A DNA stretch of 64,000 nucleotides from Paeniroseomonas aquatica. Lineage in GTDB: Bacteria; Pseudomonadota; Alphaproteobacteria; Acetobacterales; Acetobacteraceae. This document shows positions 1 through 8,181 of the stretch, piece by piece (position 1 is the stretch's first letter; each line of letters begins with the position of its first letter). Location: positions 1 through 64,000 of the forward strand of contig NZ_JAUFPN010000153.1 of assembly GCF_030409335.1 (NCBI RefSeq), in the 5' to 3' direction. The position numbers were made by a program, and so were the translations under genes. Below the pieces are notes generated by a model. It was not told where the DNA came from. It made no database searches and saw nothing but the letters and a program-made list of their open reading frames with translations.

Positions 1-67
1 GGGAATCCCAAACGAGTCACGCTCTCGGAGACTTGGTATAAGGCGAGGCCGAAAGAAAGGAAACACC

Positions 68-376
68 ATGGCAAATAACACCAGCGGTAATCCCGGTAAC
101 TTCGCCAATGAACCTGAGAAGGCGCGTGAAGCCGGCCGTGTCGGTGGGACGCACCAGGGACAGGAGAACAACCCGGCCAATTTCGCCAACGACCGCGAGA
201 AGGCGGCCGAGGCCGGAAGCAAGGGCGGCCAAGCCAGCCAGGGCGGCGGCAGCGGCGGCGGTCAGCAAGCCAGCCAGGGCAGCGGCAGCGGCGGAAATTT
301 CGCCAATGACCGGGAGAAGGCCAGCGAAGCCGGCCGTAAGGGCGGCCAAGCCAGCCACGGTGGCGGCCGCAGCTAA
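68..376 (+). CDS. KGG-repeat stress-induced protein
   Basis: A 102-residue, strongly hydrophilic protein made of three copies of a roughly 18-residue unit of the form (G/A)NFANxxEKAxEAGxxGG, at about residues 9-26, 37-54 and 75-92. A Gly/Ser/Gln-rich linker separates copies two and three. This is the KGG repeat (con-10/general stress protein family), found in small proteins that accumulate in stationary phase or desiccation; the biochemical role is not established. There is no signal peptide or membrane segment, so it should be cytoplasmic. An AAGGAAA-like ribosome site sits just upstream of the ATG. The first copy ends in RVGG instead of KGG, so it is the most diverged. I see no general-stress sigma-factor promoter in the 67 bases available upstream. 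Family call firm; function unknown. Confidence 0.9.
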   Translation: MANNTSGNPGNFANEPEKAREAGRVGGTHQGQENNPANFANDREKAAEAGSKGGQASQGGGSGGGQQASQGSGSGGNFANDREKASEAGRKGGQASHGGGRS

Positions 377-464
377 GCCCCCGATCGACTAACGGGCGCG
401 CGCCCCGGGCCAGCGATGGTCTGGGGCGTTGCCATGCCGACTGGTCCGTCGGGCCAGCCCGGCG

Positions 465-1454
465 TCACGGATTGCGCCGGGCGAAGGCCACCGCATAGAC
501 CGCGTCGCGGGCGGCGAAGAACGGATCGTCGCCGCGCGCCAGCCCCGGCAATTCCTTGCCAGGCAGGAAGCCGATCGGCTTCTCCGCCTCGGCCGAATTT
601 GGCACCTCCCCGGTTACCAGGATGCGGCCGAGATTGACCACGCGGCGCTCCTCCGGCCAGGCGATGGTGGGGTCGTTGGTGGGGTCGCCGGGCTCGGCGA
701 TCTGGGCCTCCAGGCGGAAGGCGACGGGGCCGGCCTTGGTGCGGGCCTCCAACTCATCGAACAGCGCGTTCGGCGGGCTGGCGGCGGCTTCCTCGGCGCT
801 GCGGGCGGCGTAGCCGGCCTCGGGCAGGATGCGCCAGCGGATGGCGCGGGTTTCGCCCGCCGCATTGGTCAGGCGATAGGCGTGGATCGCGAAGTAGCTG
901 TCGGTGGCGAAGCTCTGCGGCATCGGCTTCAGCCCGGCGACGAAGCGCTGCGCCGCCGGATGGCTGCCGATGAAGCGTTGCAGCGCGGTCGGCTGCGGGC
1001 TGTTCGGCGGGCTGGCCTGGGCGGCCTTGTTGAAGGCGATAAACTCCTCCGGCGTCGGCGAGACGAAGACCGGCATGTTGATGCACATGAGGTCGGTCGA
1101 GCGGCCGTCGGGCAGCTGGAAGCTCATGGCCATGCCATGCACCGGTACCGCCTTGTCCGGCACGGCGATGACGCCGCCGCCGAGCGAGAAGCGGATCACC
1201 ATCGGCACCGGCTGGCCCTGGAGGTGCGGGGCGGTGCTGAGCATCGCGGCATCCGGCGTGGCGGTGAAGGTGCCGGCATAGACCGCGCCCTTGGCGTGGT
1301 TGACCCGGCGGCCCGGCAGTACCTCGGGATTGTTGCGCGCCATCACGTCGAACAGGCGTTGGCCGAGCGCTGCATCGGCCTCCTGTGCCAGCGCCGGGTC
1401 CGCGAGGGACAGGGCGGCGACCAGGGCGGCGAACAGCAGGGATCGGGTCTGCAT
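465..1454 (-). CDS. Periplasmic catalase-family peroxidase (SrpA-like)
   Basis: 329 residues. It begins with a Sec signal peptide (MQTRSLLFAALVAALSLADPALAQ) with cleavage expected after ALAQ. The mature part matches the short catalase-related peroxidases: an early GRRVNHAKG block, a VIRFSLGGG strand, an HGMAMSF block, and a C-terminal GDPTNDPTIAWPEERR segment. These are heme proteins that consume peroxides in the periplasm and are much shorter than classical catalases. I chose the ATG at 1454 because the signal peptide starts there and a GGAG lies about 10 bases upstream; the frame is open further upstream to 1661 but that stretch is Arg/Pro-rich filler. It faces the KGG gene tail to tail. 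It is the last gene on this strand after the MATE exporter, 223 bases away, so co-transcription is uncertain. Confidence 0.85.
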   Translation of the reverse strand: MQTRSLLFAALVAALSLADPALAQEADAALGQRLFDVMARNNPEVLPGRRVNHAKGAVYAGTFTATPDAAMLSTAPHLQGQPVPMVIRFSLGGGVIAVPDKAVPVHGMAMSFQLPDGRSTDLMCINMPVFVSPTPEEFIAFNKAAQASPPNSPQPTALQRFIGSHPAAQRFVAGLKPMPQSFATDSYFAIHAYRLTNAAGETRAIRWRILPEAGYAARSAEEAAASPPNALFDELEARTKAGPVAFRLEAQIAEPGDPTNDPTIAWPEERRVVNLGRILVTGEVPNSAEAEKPIGFLPGKELPGLARGDDPFFAARDAVYAVAFARRNP

Positions 1455-1677
1455 GGCAGGGCTCCGGAGAGTGAGGCCCCCCGCTAGGCCAGCAGGGCGC
1501 GCTTGGCCACTCACCCGTCTGTGCGCGCCCGCATGGGCGGCCACCGGCGTCGCCGCAGTGGGTCCGGGGCTGCGCCTGGCCCGAACAATGCCGGTGGCGA
1601 GGCCGGCCAGACGCAGCCACTGGGCAAGGCGGATGGCCCCTGGCGCGGCGCCGTCCGCCACCCATCCGCCAGGACCT

Positions 1678-3075
1678 TCAGGCGATGGCGGCGGCGCTTT
1701 CGCGGGAGAGCCGACGCCAGCGCGCCAGCATCAGCCCCGCGACGATGCCCAGGCCCGCGGCAAGCCCGACCCAAAGCCCGGCCGGTCCGAGGCCGGCCCA
1801 GAATGCGAGGCCGACGCCGATCGGCATGCCGAGGCCCCAGTAGCCGAGCGCGGCAAAGAGCATCGGCACGCTGGTATCCTTCAGCCCGCGCAGCGCGCCG
1901 GCCGCGACCGCCTGCACGCCATCGGCCAGCTGGAAGATGCCGGCGATGGTCAGCAGCACCGCGCCGAGTGTCGCGGCGGCGGCGGCCTGCGGCTCGGCCG
2001 GGTTGAGGAAGGCCCCGGTGATCGTCCGGCCGGCGAGGATCAGCAGCGTCGCCGTCGCCAGCATGAAGCCTGCCCCGAGCCCGATGGCGACCCAGCCGGC
2101 CCGCCGCGCCCCGGCGAGATCCCCAGCGCCGGCCAGCAGCCCGACCCGCGTCGTCGCGGCCTGGCCGATGCCCATGGGCACCATGAAGGTCAGCGCCGCG
2201 GTCTGCAGCGCGATGGCATGGGCCGCGACGGCGACCGCGCCGAAGCCGCCCATGGCCAGGGCGGCCGCGCTGAAGACGCCGATCTCGAGCAGCATCTGGC
2301 CGCTGATCGGCAGGCCGATGCGGAAGACCTCGCGCAGCCGGGCCGGGTCGTTGCGCCAGAACCGGCCGAGCAGGCGGAAGCGGCCGAGCCGGCGGTCGCG
2401 CGCCACCACCAGCAGCAGGCCGCCCAGCATCAGGAGGTTGGCCAGCGTGCTGGCCAGGCCGGCGCCGAGGATGCCGAAGCCGTGCCAGCCGCCGACGCCG
2501 AAGACCAGCAGCCAGCCGAAGACCGCGTTGGCCACCACCGCGACGCCGGTGACGAACAGCGCCGGTCCGGGCCGCTCCATCGCCGCGAGGAAGCCGCGCA
2601 GCACGATGAAGCCACAGAAGGGGATCAGCCCCCACATCATGGCCCGCACATAGGTGCCGGCGGCGGCGGCCAGTCCCGGGTCCTGGCCGAGCAGGCGGAG
2701 GAGGTCCCCGGCATGCCAGAGGATGAGCAGCGAGGGGACCAGCAGGATGAGCGAGGCGACCAGGGCACTGCGGGCGCCCCGCCGCATCTGCCGGACCCAG
2801 CCGCGGCCATGCCCGGCCCGCTGCCCATGGCCACGGGCCTGGGCCAGGATCGGCCCGGCCGCCAGGGCGGTGCCGAGGGAGGGCGCCATCAACGCCCAAT
2901 AGAGGTTGGCGCCGAGCGTCGCCGCGGCCAGCGCCTCGGTCGAAAGCCAGCCGAGGATGATGGCATCGGTGACGGCCAGGGCGTGCTGGCTGAGGTTGGT
3001 GAGGGCGAGCGGCCAGGCGAGGCCGAGCGTGACCCGGGCTTCCGCCCGCCACCCGGTGCCGTGTTTGCGTTCCAT
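1678..3075 (-). CDS. MATE family multidrug/cation efflux transporter
   Basis: 465 residues with about twelve hydrophobic segments, the usual size and topology of the MATE (NorM-type) inner-membrane antiporters that expel cationic drugs or metabolites in exchange for Na+ or H+. Family features seen: an N-terminal LAWPLALTNLSQ segment followed by DAIILGWLS in the first two helices, and the related GLPISGQMLLEIG segment that opens the second six-helix half, as expected for the internal two-fold repeat. The ATG at 3075 is the first good start; a longer frame in another phase across this locus is a shadow. The substrate cannot be deduced. It is divergent from the alpha/beta hydrolase at 3222, with 146 bases between them holding both promoters; I see no clear operator there. 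Confidence 0.92.
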   Translation of the reverse strand: MERKHGTGWRAEARVTLGLAWPLALTNLSQHALAVTDAIILGWLSTEALAAATLGANLYWALMAPSLGTALAAGPILAQARGHGQRAGHGRGWVRQMRRGARSALVASLILLVPSLLILWHAGDLLRLLGQDPGLAAAAGTYVRAMMWGLIPFCGFIVLRGFLAAMERPGPALFVTGVAVVANAVFGWLLVFGVGGWHGFGILGAGLASTLANLLMLGGLLLVVARDRRLGRFRLLGRFWRNDPARLREVFRIGLPISGQMLLEIGVFSAAALAMGGFGAVAVAAHAIALQTAALTFMVPMGIGQAATTRVGLLAGAGDLAGARRAGWVAIGLGAGFMLATATLLILAGRTITGAFLNPAEPQAAAAATLGAVLLTIAGIFQLADGVQAVAAGALRGLKDTSVPMLFAALGYWGLGMPIGVGLAFWAGLGPAGLWVGLAAGLGIVAGLMLARWRRLSRESAAAIA

Positions 3076-3221
3076 CCGCGGGGTGTAGCCCAGGGGGTGA
3101 TGACAGGCCTATGACGTCTGTCGCGGGGCAGGGTGGACCGTGGCGGCTGCCGCGGCAGGTTGCCCTCGGGCCACAGTTGCCCCCAAGGTTCCCTGTCCAA
3201 GGTTTGAACCGGAGTGCCCCC

Positions 3222-4277
3222 ATGCAACGCCGCGCGCTGCTCGCCGCCCCCCCAGCCGCCGCCCTGGCGGCCGCCAGCCTGATCCCCGCCGCGGCCGAGG
3301 CCCAGGGCGCGCCCCCCATCGTCACCGAGGAGTTCATGGTGCCCTCGGGCACGCCGGGGATCGAGCTCTTCGTCCGCAACAAACGACCCGAGGGTGTGGC
3401 GGCCCGGCCCGACCGGACCCTGCTCTTCGTGCATGGCGCGACCTATCCGGCGCATACCGCCTTCGACCTGCCGCTCGGCGGGCTGTCCTGGATGGACTAC
3501 ATCGCCGGACGCGGCTTCGACGTCTGGTGCATGGACCTGCGCGGCTATGGCCGCAGCACCCGGCCACCGGAGATGGCGCAGCCGCCGGAGGCCAACCCGC
3601 CGCTGGTACGGGGCGAGCAGGCCGTCGCGGATATCGGCGCCGTCAATGCCTTCATCCGCCAGCGTCGGTCACTGGCCAAGATCATCCACATGGGATGGTC
3701 CTGGGGGACCGGGCTGCAGGGGCGCTTCACCGCCGACAACCCGGCAGTGGTCGAGCGTCTGGTTTTGTTCGCACCGCAATGGCTGCGGGAGGGGCCGAGC
3801 CTCGCCGCCGCCAGTGCCGGCGGCACGCTTGGAGCCTATCGCTACGTCACCCAGGCACAGGCGCGGGAGCGCTGGCTGACCGGGGTGCCGGAGGCCAAGC
3901 GCGCGACGCTGATCCCGCCCGGCTGGTTCGAGCATTGGGCGGGTGTCACCTGGGCGACCGACCCGGAAGGGCTGCGGCGCAACCCGCCGGCGCTGCGGGC
4001 GCCGAACGGCGTGGTGCAGGACAGCCGGGAGTTCTGGCAGGCCGGCAAGCCCTTCTACGACCCGGCCAAGATCACCGCCCCGACCCTGCTCGTGGTGGCG
4101 GAATGGGACCGGGACACCCCGCCGGCGCTCGCCAATGCGCTGTTCCCGCTGCTGACCAACAGCCCCGGCAAGCGGCTGGTGCAGCTGGCGGAGGGGACGC
4201 ATACGATCCTGATGGAGCGCAATCGCGGGGCCCTGTTCCAGGCGGTGCAGGTCTTCCTGGAGGAGGCCATCGCCTAG
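3222..4277 (+). CDS. Secreted alpha/beta hydrolase
   Basis: 351 residues starting with MQRRALLAAPPAAALAAA, an Arg-Arg-led N-terminus ending in AEAQ that looks like a Sec or Tat-type export signal. The fold is alpha/beta hydrolase: an oxyanion-region strand LLFVHGATYP, then YGRSTRP after strand beta-4, the nucleophile elbow GWSWG (Ser), a late Asp in ATLLVVAEWDRDTP and the catalytic His in EGTHTILME. A GGAG ribosome site precedes the ATG, which is why I prefer 3222 to the open frame from 3111. The reaction type is ester, lactone or amide hydrolysis; the substrate is unknown. An inverted repeat (GGCAGCC at 4337-4343 with GGCTGCC at 4354-4360) lies downstream, before the dehydratase, and may be a weak terminator. 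Confidence 0.82.
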   Translation: MQRRALLAAPPAAALAAASLIPAAAEAQGAPPIVTEEFMVPSGTPGIELFVRNKRPEGVAARPDRTLLFVHGATYPAHTAFDLPLGGLSWMDYIAGRGFDVWCMDLRGYGRSTRPPEMAQPPEANPPLVRGEQAVADIGAVNAFIRQRRSLAKIIHMGWSWGTGLQGRFTADNPAVVERLVLFAPQWLREGPSLAAASAGGTLGAYRYVTQAQARERWLTGVPEAKRATLIPPGWFEHWAGVTWATDPEGLRRNPPALRAPNGVVQDSREFWQAGKPFYDPAKITAPTLLVVAEWDRDTPPALANALFPLLTNSPGKRLVQLAEGTHTILMERNRGALFQAVQVFLEEAIA

Positions 4278-4522
4278 CGCCACGGGGCGCCCCTTAACCC
4301 GGACGCCGCGCCCATCCGGACGCAGCCGGATTAGCCGGCAGCCCCGACGACTCGGCTGCCCCCCCCCTGGGCGGGCTTCGCCATGTGGGGGTGGGGCATC
4401 GGGGCGGGTGACGCGCCGGCGCAGGGGATCGCCGGCTCCTGCAAAGCGTCCGCCTGCCCATCACGAGAGCGTTGACACCCCGCCCGGGCCGACCCAGCCT
4501 TGTGCCAGCGGGAGTGAATGCC

Positions 4523-6313
4523 ATGGCCGGATCAGACCAGACCAAGAAATCCTTCAAGCTGCGCAGCCAGCGCTGGTTCGACGACCCGGAGGACCCGGGG
4601 ATGACGGCGCTCTATGTCGAACGCTTCCTTAACTTCGGAATGACCCGGGGCGAACTGCAATCGGGCAAGCCGATCATCGGCATCGCCCAGACCGGCAGCG
4701 ACATCGCCCCCTGCAACCGGCACCACCTGGCGCTGGCGGACCGGATCAAGGCGGGCATCCGCGATGCCGGCGGCATCCCGCTGGAATTCCCGATCCACCC
4801 GGTGCAGGAGACGGGCAAGCGGCCTACCGCGGCGCTGGACCGCAACCTAGCGTATCTCTCGCTCGTCGAGGTGCTGCACGGCTATCCGCTGGATGGCGTG
4901 GTGCTGACGGCCGGCTGCGACAAGACGACGCCGGCGGTGCTGATGGGCGCGGCGACGGTCAACATCCCGGCCATCGTCTTCTCCGGCGGGCCGATGCTCG
5001 ACGGGCATTGGAAGGGGCGGCTGACGGGCAGCGGCACCATCGTCTGGGAAGCCCGCAAGCTGCTGGCCGAGGGCAAGATCGACTACAACGGCTTCATGGA
5101 GCTGGTGGCCTCCAGCAGCACCAGCGTCGGCCATTGCAATACCATGGGCACGGCGCTGTCGATGAACTCGCTGGCCGAGGCGCTGGGCATGTCGCTGCCG
5201 GGCTGCGCCGCCATCCCCGGCCCCTACCGCGAACGGGGGCAGATGGCGCATGCGACGGGCCAGCGCATCGTGCAGATGGTGCATGAGAACCTGCGGCCCT
5301 CGGATGTGCTGACGCGGCAGGCCTTCGAGAATGCAATCGTCGCCGCCAGCGCGCTGGGGGCCAGCACGAACTGCCCGCCGCATATCATCGCCATCGCCCG
5401 GCACATGGGCGTCGAGCTGAAGATCGAGGATTGGGACCGGCTCGGTCACGACATCCCGTTGCTGGTCGATTGCCAGCCGGCGGGGCGGTTTCTCGGCGAG
5501 GCCTTCCACCGGGCGGGCGGCGTGCCGGCTGTCATGCGTGAATTGCTGGAGGCCGGGAAGATCCATGGGGGGGCGATGACGGTGACCGGCCGCAGCATGG
5601 CCTCGAACCTCGAGACCCTGCCGGAGACCGACCGCGAGGTGATCCGCGCCTATGCCACGCCGCTGAAGGAGAAGGCGGGCTTCGCCATCCTGTCGGGCAA
5701 CATCTTCGACAGCGCGGTGATGAAGATCAGCGTCATCGACAAGGCCTTTAGGAACCGCTTCCTGTCCGACCCGCCGGATGTCTTCAACGGCAAGGTCGTG
5801 GTCTTCGAGGGGCCGGAGGACTACCACGACCGGATCGAGGATCCCTCGCTGGGGATCGACGACCACACCGTGCTGGTGATCCGCAACTGCGGCCCGGTCG
5901 GCTACCCCGGCAGCGCCGAGGTGGTGAACATGCAGCCGCCGGCGGCGCTGATCAAGGCGGGGATCGACAGCCTGCCGACCATGGGCGACGGGCGGCAGAG
6001 CGGCACCTCGGCCAGCCCCTCCATCCTCAACATCTCCCCGGAATCGGTGGTGGGCGGGGGCTTGGCGCTGCTGAAGTCGGGTGACCCGATCCGCATCGAT
6101 CTCAACACCCGCAAGGTGGACCTGATGATCCCGGAGGCGGAGCTGGCGGCGCGGCGGGCGGCCTGGGTGCCGCCCAAGCTGCCGAACAAGACCCCCTGGG
6201 AGGAGATCCAGCGCAGCATGGTCGGGCAACTCGGCACCGGCGGCTGCCTGGAGCCGGCGACGCTCTACCTCGATGTGCTGACGACGCGGGGGGAGAGCCG
6301 GCACAACCACTAG
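4523..6313 (+). CDS. IlvD/Edd-family sugar-acid dehydratase (arabinonate/xylonate type)
   Basis: 596 residues, cytoplasmic, of the IlvD/Edd dehydratase family, which removes water from 2,3-dihydroxy or sugar acids to give 2-keto-3-deoxy acids. The three cysteines expected to hold a [2Fe-2S] cluster are present: C64 (IAPCNRHH), C132 (TAGCDKTTPA) and C205 (SVGHCNTMGTA). Spacing matches pentonate dehydratases rather than branched-chain IlvD. The conserved ALSMNSLAEALGMSLPG block follows. A GGAG eight bases ahead fixes the ATG at 4523. Downstream on the same strand lie an SDR dehydrogenase and an FAH-family hydrolase, which together would form a non-phosphorylative route for an aldonic acid such as L-arabinonate, L-fuconate, L-rhamnonate or D-xylonate. 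Which sugar is used cannot be read from the sequence. Confidence 0.88.
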   Translation: MAGSDQTKKSFKLRSQRWFDDPEDPGMTALYVERFLNFGMTRGELQSGKPIIGIAQTGSDIAPCNRHHLALADRIKAGIRDAGGIPLEFPIHPVQETGKRPTAALDRNLAYLSLVEVLHGYPLDGVVLTAGCDKTTPAVLMGAATVNIPAIVFSGGPMLDGHWKGRLTGSGTIVWEARKLLAEGKIDYNGFMELVASSSTSVGHCNTMGTALSMNSLAEALGMSLPGCAAIPGPYRERGQMAHATGQRIVQMVHENLRPSDVLTRQAFENAIVAASALGASTNCPPHIIAIARHMGVELKIEDWDRLGHDIPLLVDCQPAGRFLGEAFHRAGGVPAVMRELLEAGKIHGGAMTVTGRSMASNLETLPETDREVIRAYATPLKEKAGFAILSGNIFDSAVMKISVIDKAFRNRFLSDPPDVFNGKVVVFEGPEDYHDRIEDPSLGIDDHTVLVIRNCGPVGYPGSAEVVNMQPPAALIKAGIDSLPTMGDGRQSGTSASPSILNISPESVVGGGLALLKSGDPIRIDLNTRKVDLMIPEAELAARRAAWVPPKLPNKTPWEEIQRSMVGQLGTGGCLEPATLYLDVLTTRGESRHNH

Positions 6314-6492
6314 GACAGCGCCGCCCCGCCTGTCGCCCCCGGCTGCCGAACCCTGCGGCATCCCGGGTGTTATCCCGGGGCAGGGCATGCCGATCCTTGC
6401 GGCCTGGCGCCGGGCGTCGCTCCGGCGGCGCCTCTCGTGTGTGCGGGCAAGATGCGGGGGCCGGCAGCGATTGCCTTTCCGGGAGCAACGAC

Positions 6493-6933
6493 ATGATCCG
6501 TACCGCCATCTTCGCCCTCGCCTTGACCCTGGCACTGCCGGGCGTCGCCCTGGCGCAGCTCTACGACAGCGGCTGGAGCCGGATCGCGGTCGGCGACCTC
6601 GAGCAGCTTGAACTGAACGGCGGCGGCATTCGGGTGAACAACTTCCTGGTGCACCCGGAACAGCGGTCCGGCCGTCAGGCGCCGCCGGAGGAAGCGTTGC
6701 GCAGCTTCCTGTTCACCGCCTCCACGATCCGCCAGCAGGAGAAGGCGCGCGAGGTCTTCATCCAGCTGATCGGCATGCGGGAGAACGGGAGCCCGACGCT
6801 GTCGACCGCCGGCCGGGCGACCTTCAATTCAACGGGCGGGCGTCAGGCGCAGCAGGTCCAGAGCCGCACGCCGGCCAGCGCGGCCGAGATGGCGGAGACG
6901 CGGAGCTACTTCGTCCGCATCATCGTCCAGTAG
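6493..6933 (+). CDS. Small secreted protein, unknown function
   Basis: 146 residues. The first 21 (MIRTAIFALALTLALPGVALA) form a clear Sec signal peptide with an ALA-Q cleavage site. The mature protein has no cysteine, no membrane segment and no motif I recognise. It has a short LEQLELNGGGIRVNN strand-like segment near the N-terminus and a basic/Gln-rich middle. I chose the ATG at 6493 because it starts the signal peptide and lies downstream of GGGAGC; the open frame from 6367 has no signal. It sits between the dehydratase and the SDR of the sugar-acid group, same strand, with gaps of 179 bases upstream and 118 downstream, so it may have its own promoter. Codon use is like its neighbours. Real gene likely; role unknown. 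Confidence 0.7.
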   Translation: MIRTAIFALALTLALPGVALAQLYDSGWSRIAVGDLEQLELNGGGIRVNNFLVHPEQRSGRQAPPEEALRSFLFTASTIRQQEKAREVFIQLIGMRENGSPTLSTAGRATFNSTGGRQAQQVQSRTPASAAEMAETRSYFVRIIVQ

Positions 6934-7051
6934 CCGGTGCGGCATCCGCGCGGCGGATGGGCGCCATAGATGTTCTGGATTGGTACCACGGCACCGGCCA
7001 TCCATCTGCTGCGGTGATGCCGGCCGGGCCGGTACCAGAATCGGAACCGCC

Positions 7052-7273
7052 ATGCTGAAAGCCGCATCCCTGACCACGGCCTTGCTGCTGGGCTTCGCCG
7101 CCATGCCCGCGCTTGCCGAGCCTGCTGCGAGGGAGCCGGCCGCTTCGGCAGCCATGCACCGGACCCTGGAGCAAAATCAAAGGGTCTTGGTCGGTCTGCC
7201 GCCCGCCGCCCCGCCGCCGCTGGTTGGAAGTCGGGTGACGCCGCCCGCCCGCCGGCTGGCCTCGGCCCGGTAG
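7052..7273 (+). CDS. Very small secreted peptide, unknown function
   Basis: 73 residues. It begins with a plausible signal peptide (MLKAASLTTALLLGFAAMPALA) and leaves a mature peptide of about 50 residues that is Pro/Ala/Arg-rich, with a PPAAPPPL run and a basic C-terminus. GGAA lies about 7 bases before the ATG. No homologous family comes to mind. It follows the 146-residue secreted protein by 118 bases and precedes the SDR by 112 bases. The signal peptide is the main evidence that it is translated; low-complexity composition makes it a weaker call than its neighbour. Confidence 0.5.
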   Translation: MLKAASLTTALLLGFAAMPALAEPAAREPAASAAMHRTLEQNQRVLVGLPPAAPPPLVGSRVTPPARRLASAR

Positions 7274-7385
7274 CACCACCAACCCGTGTCTCTGCCGCAG
7301 CCCGTGGCGGCTGCGCGCCGCCTGCCGGTTGACGGAACCCGCAGGGCCGTGATCATGGCACCCCATCAGGGGTGGGGATGCGGCC

Positions 7386-8135
7386 ATGGTGGGCAGGCTG
7401 GCGGGTAAGCGGTGCTTCGTGACGGCGGCCGGGCAGGGCATCGGCCGGGCGACCGCGCTGGCCTATGCGGCGGAAGGTGCCAGCGTGGTGGCGACCGACC
7501 GCGAAGCGGCGAAGCTGGCGGGGCTCGAGGCCTCGGGCATCGAATGCCTGGCGCTCGACGTGCTGGATGATGCGGCGGTGGCCGCGGCGATCGCCAACGC
7601 AGGGCCGCTCGACGTGCTTTTCAACTGCGCCGGCTTCGTCCACCAGAACACCATCGAGACCTGCACCGACGCGGACTGGAACTTCGGCTTCGCGCTGAAC
7701 GTCCGGTCCATGTGGCAGACCATCCGCGCGGCGCTGCCGGCGATGGTCGCCAAGGGCGGCGGCTCCATCGTCAACATGTCCTCGGCCTGTTCCTCGGTGA
7801 AGGGGGCGCCGAACCGCTTCTTGTATGGCACCACCAAGGCGGCGGTGATCGGGCTGACGAAATCGGTCGCAACCGAGTATGTGACCCGGGGCGTGCGCTG
7901 CAATTGCCTCTGCCCCGGCACGGTCGATACGCCGAGCCTGGGCGAGCGGGTCGCAGCCAATGCCGCGGCCGCCGGGTCGCTGGAGGCGGCGCGCGCGGCC
8001 TTCGTCGCGCGCCAGGCGATGGGGCGGCTGGCGACGGCCGAGGAGATGGCGGCGCTGGTGGTCTATCTCTCGGCGCCGGAAAGCACCTTCGTGACCGGGC
8101 AGGCCATCGTCATCGACGGTGGCTGGACCCTCTAG
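7386..8135 (+). CDS. SDR oxidoreductase, likely 2-keto-3-deoxy sugar-acid dehydrogenase
   Basis: 249 residues, classical short-chain dehydrogenase/reductase. Visible landmarks: cofactor-binding TAAGQGIGRA near residue 15, an acidic D after the second strand (VVATDRE) that favours NAD over NADP, FNCAG in place of the usual NNAG, the catalytic Ser in IVNMSSACSS, and YGTTKAA for the catalytic Tyr and Lys. The ending IDGGWTL is typical. The protein resembles the 2-keto-3-deoxy-L-fuconate dehydrogenase and 3-hydroxybutyrate dehydrogenase type 2 group. With the dehydratase upstream and the FAH-family hydrolase 46 bases downstream, oxidation of a 2-keto-3-deoxy acid at C4 to a 2,4-diketo acid is the most economical inference. 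Confidence 0.85.
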   Translation: MVGRLAGKRCFVTAAGQGIGRATALAYAAEGASVVATDREAAKLAGLEASGIECLALDVLDDAAVAAAIANAGPLDVLFNCAGFVHQNTIETCTDADWNFGFALNVRSMWQTIRAALPAMVAKGGGSIVNMSSACSSVKGAPNRFLYGTTKAAVIGLTKSVATEYVTRGVRCNCLCPGTVDTPSLGERVAANAAAAGSLEAARAAFVARQAMGRLATAEEMAALVVYLSAPESTFVTGQAIVIDGGWTL

Positions 8136-8181
8136 TTTTCCCGTCGGCGCAACGCCGGCGCATTCAGGTAGGAGACGATCC

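Noticed and set aside
1..67. General-stress (EcfG-type) promoter for the KGG gene
   Set aside because: GGAAT at 2-6 is close to the -35 form, but no matching GTT element occurs at the right distance.
75..370. DNA tandem repeat or CRISPR-like array
   Set aside because: Repetition is at the protein level (KGG units) with varied spacing and base sequence; no identical repeats with unique spacers.
1291..3114. 607-codon open frame on the plus strand
   Set aside because: It is antisense to the MATE gene; composition is Arg/Pro/Gln/His-rich without motifs. In 70% GC DNA such shadows are common.
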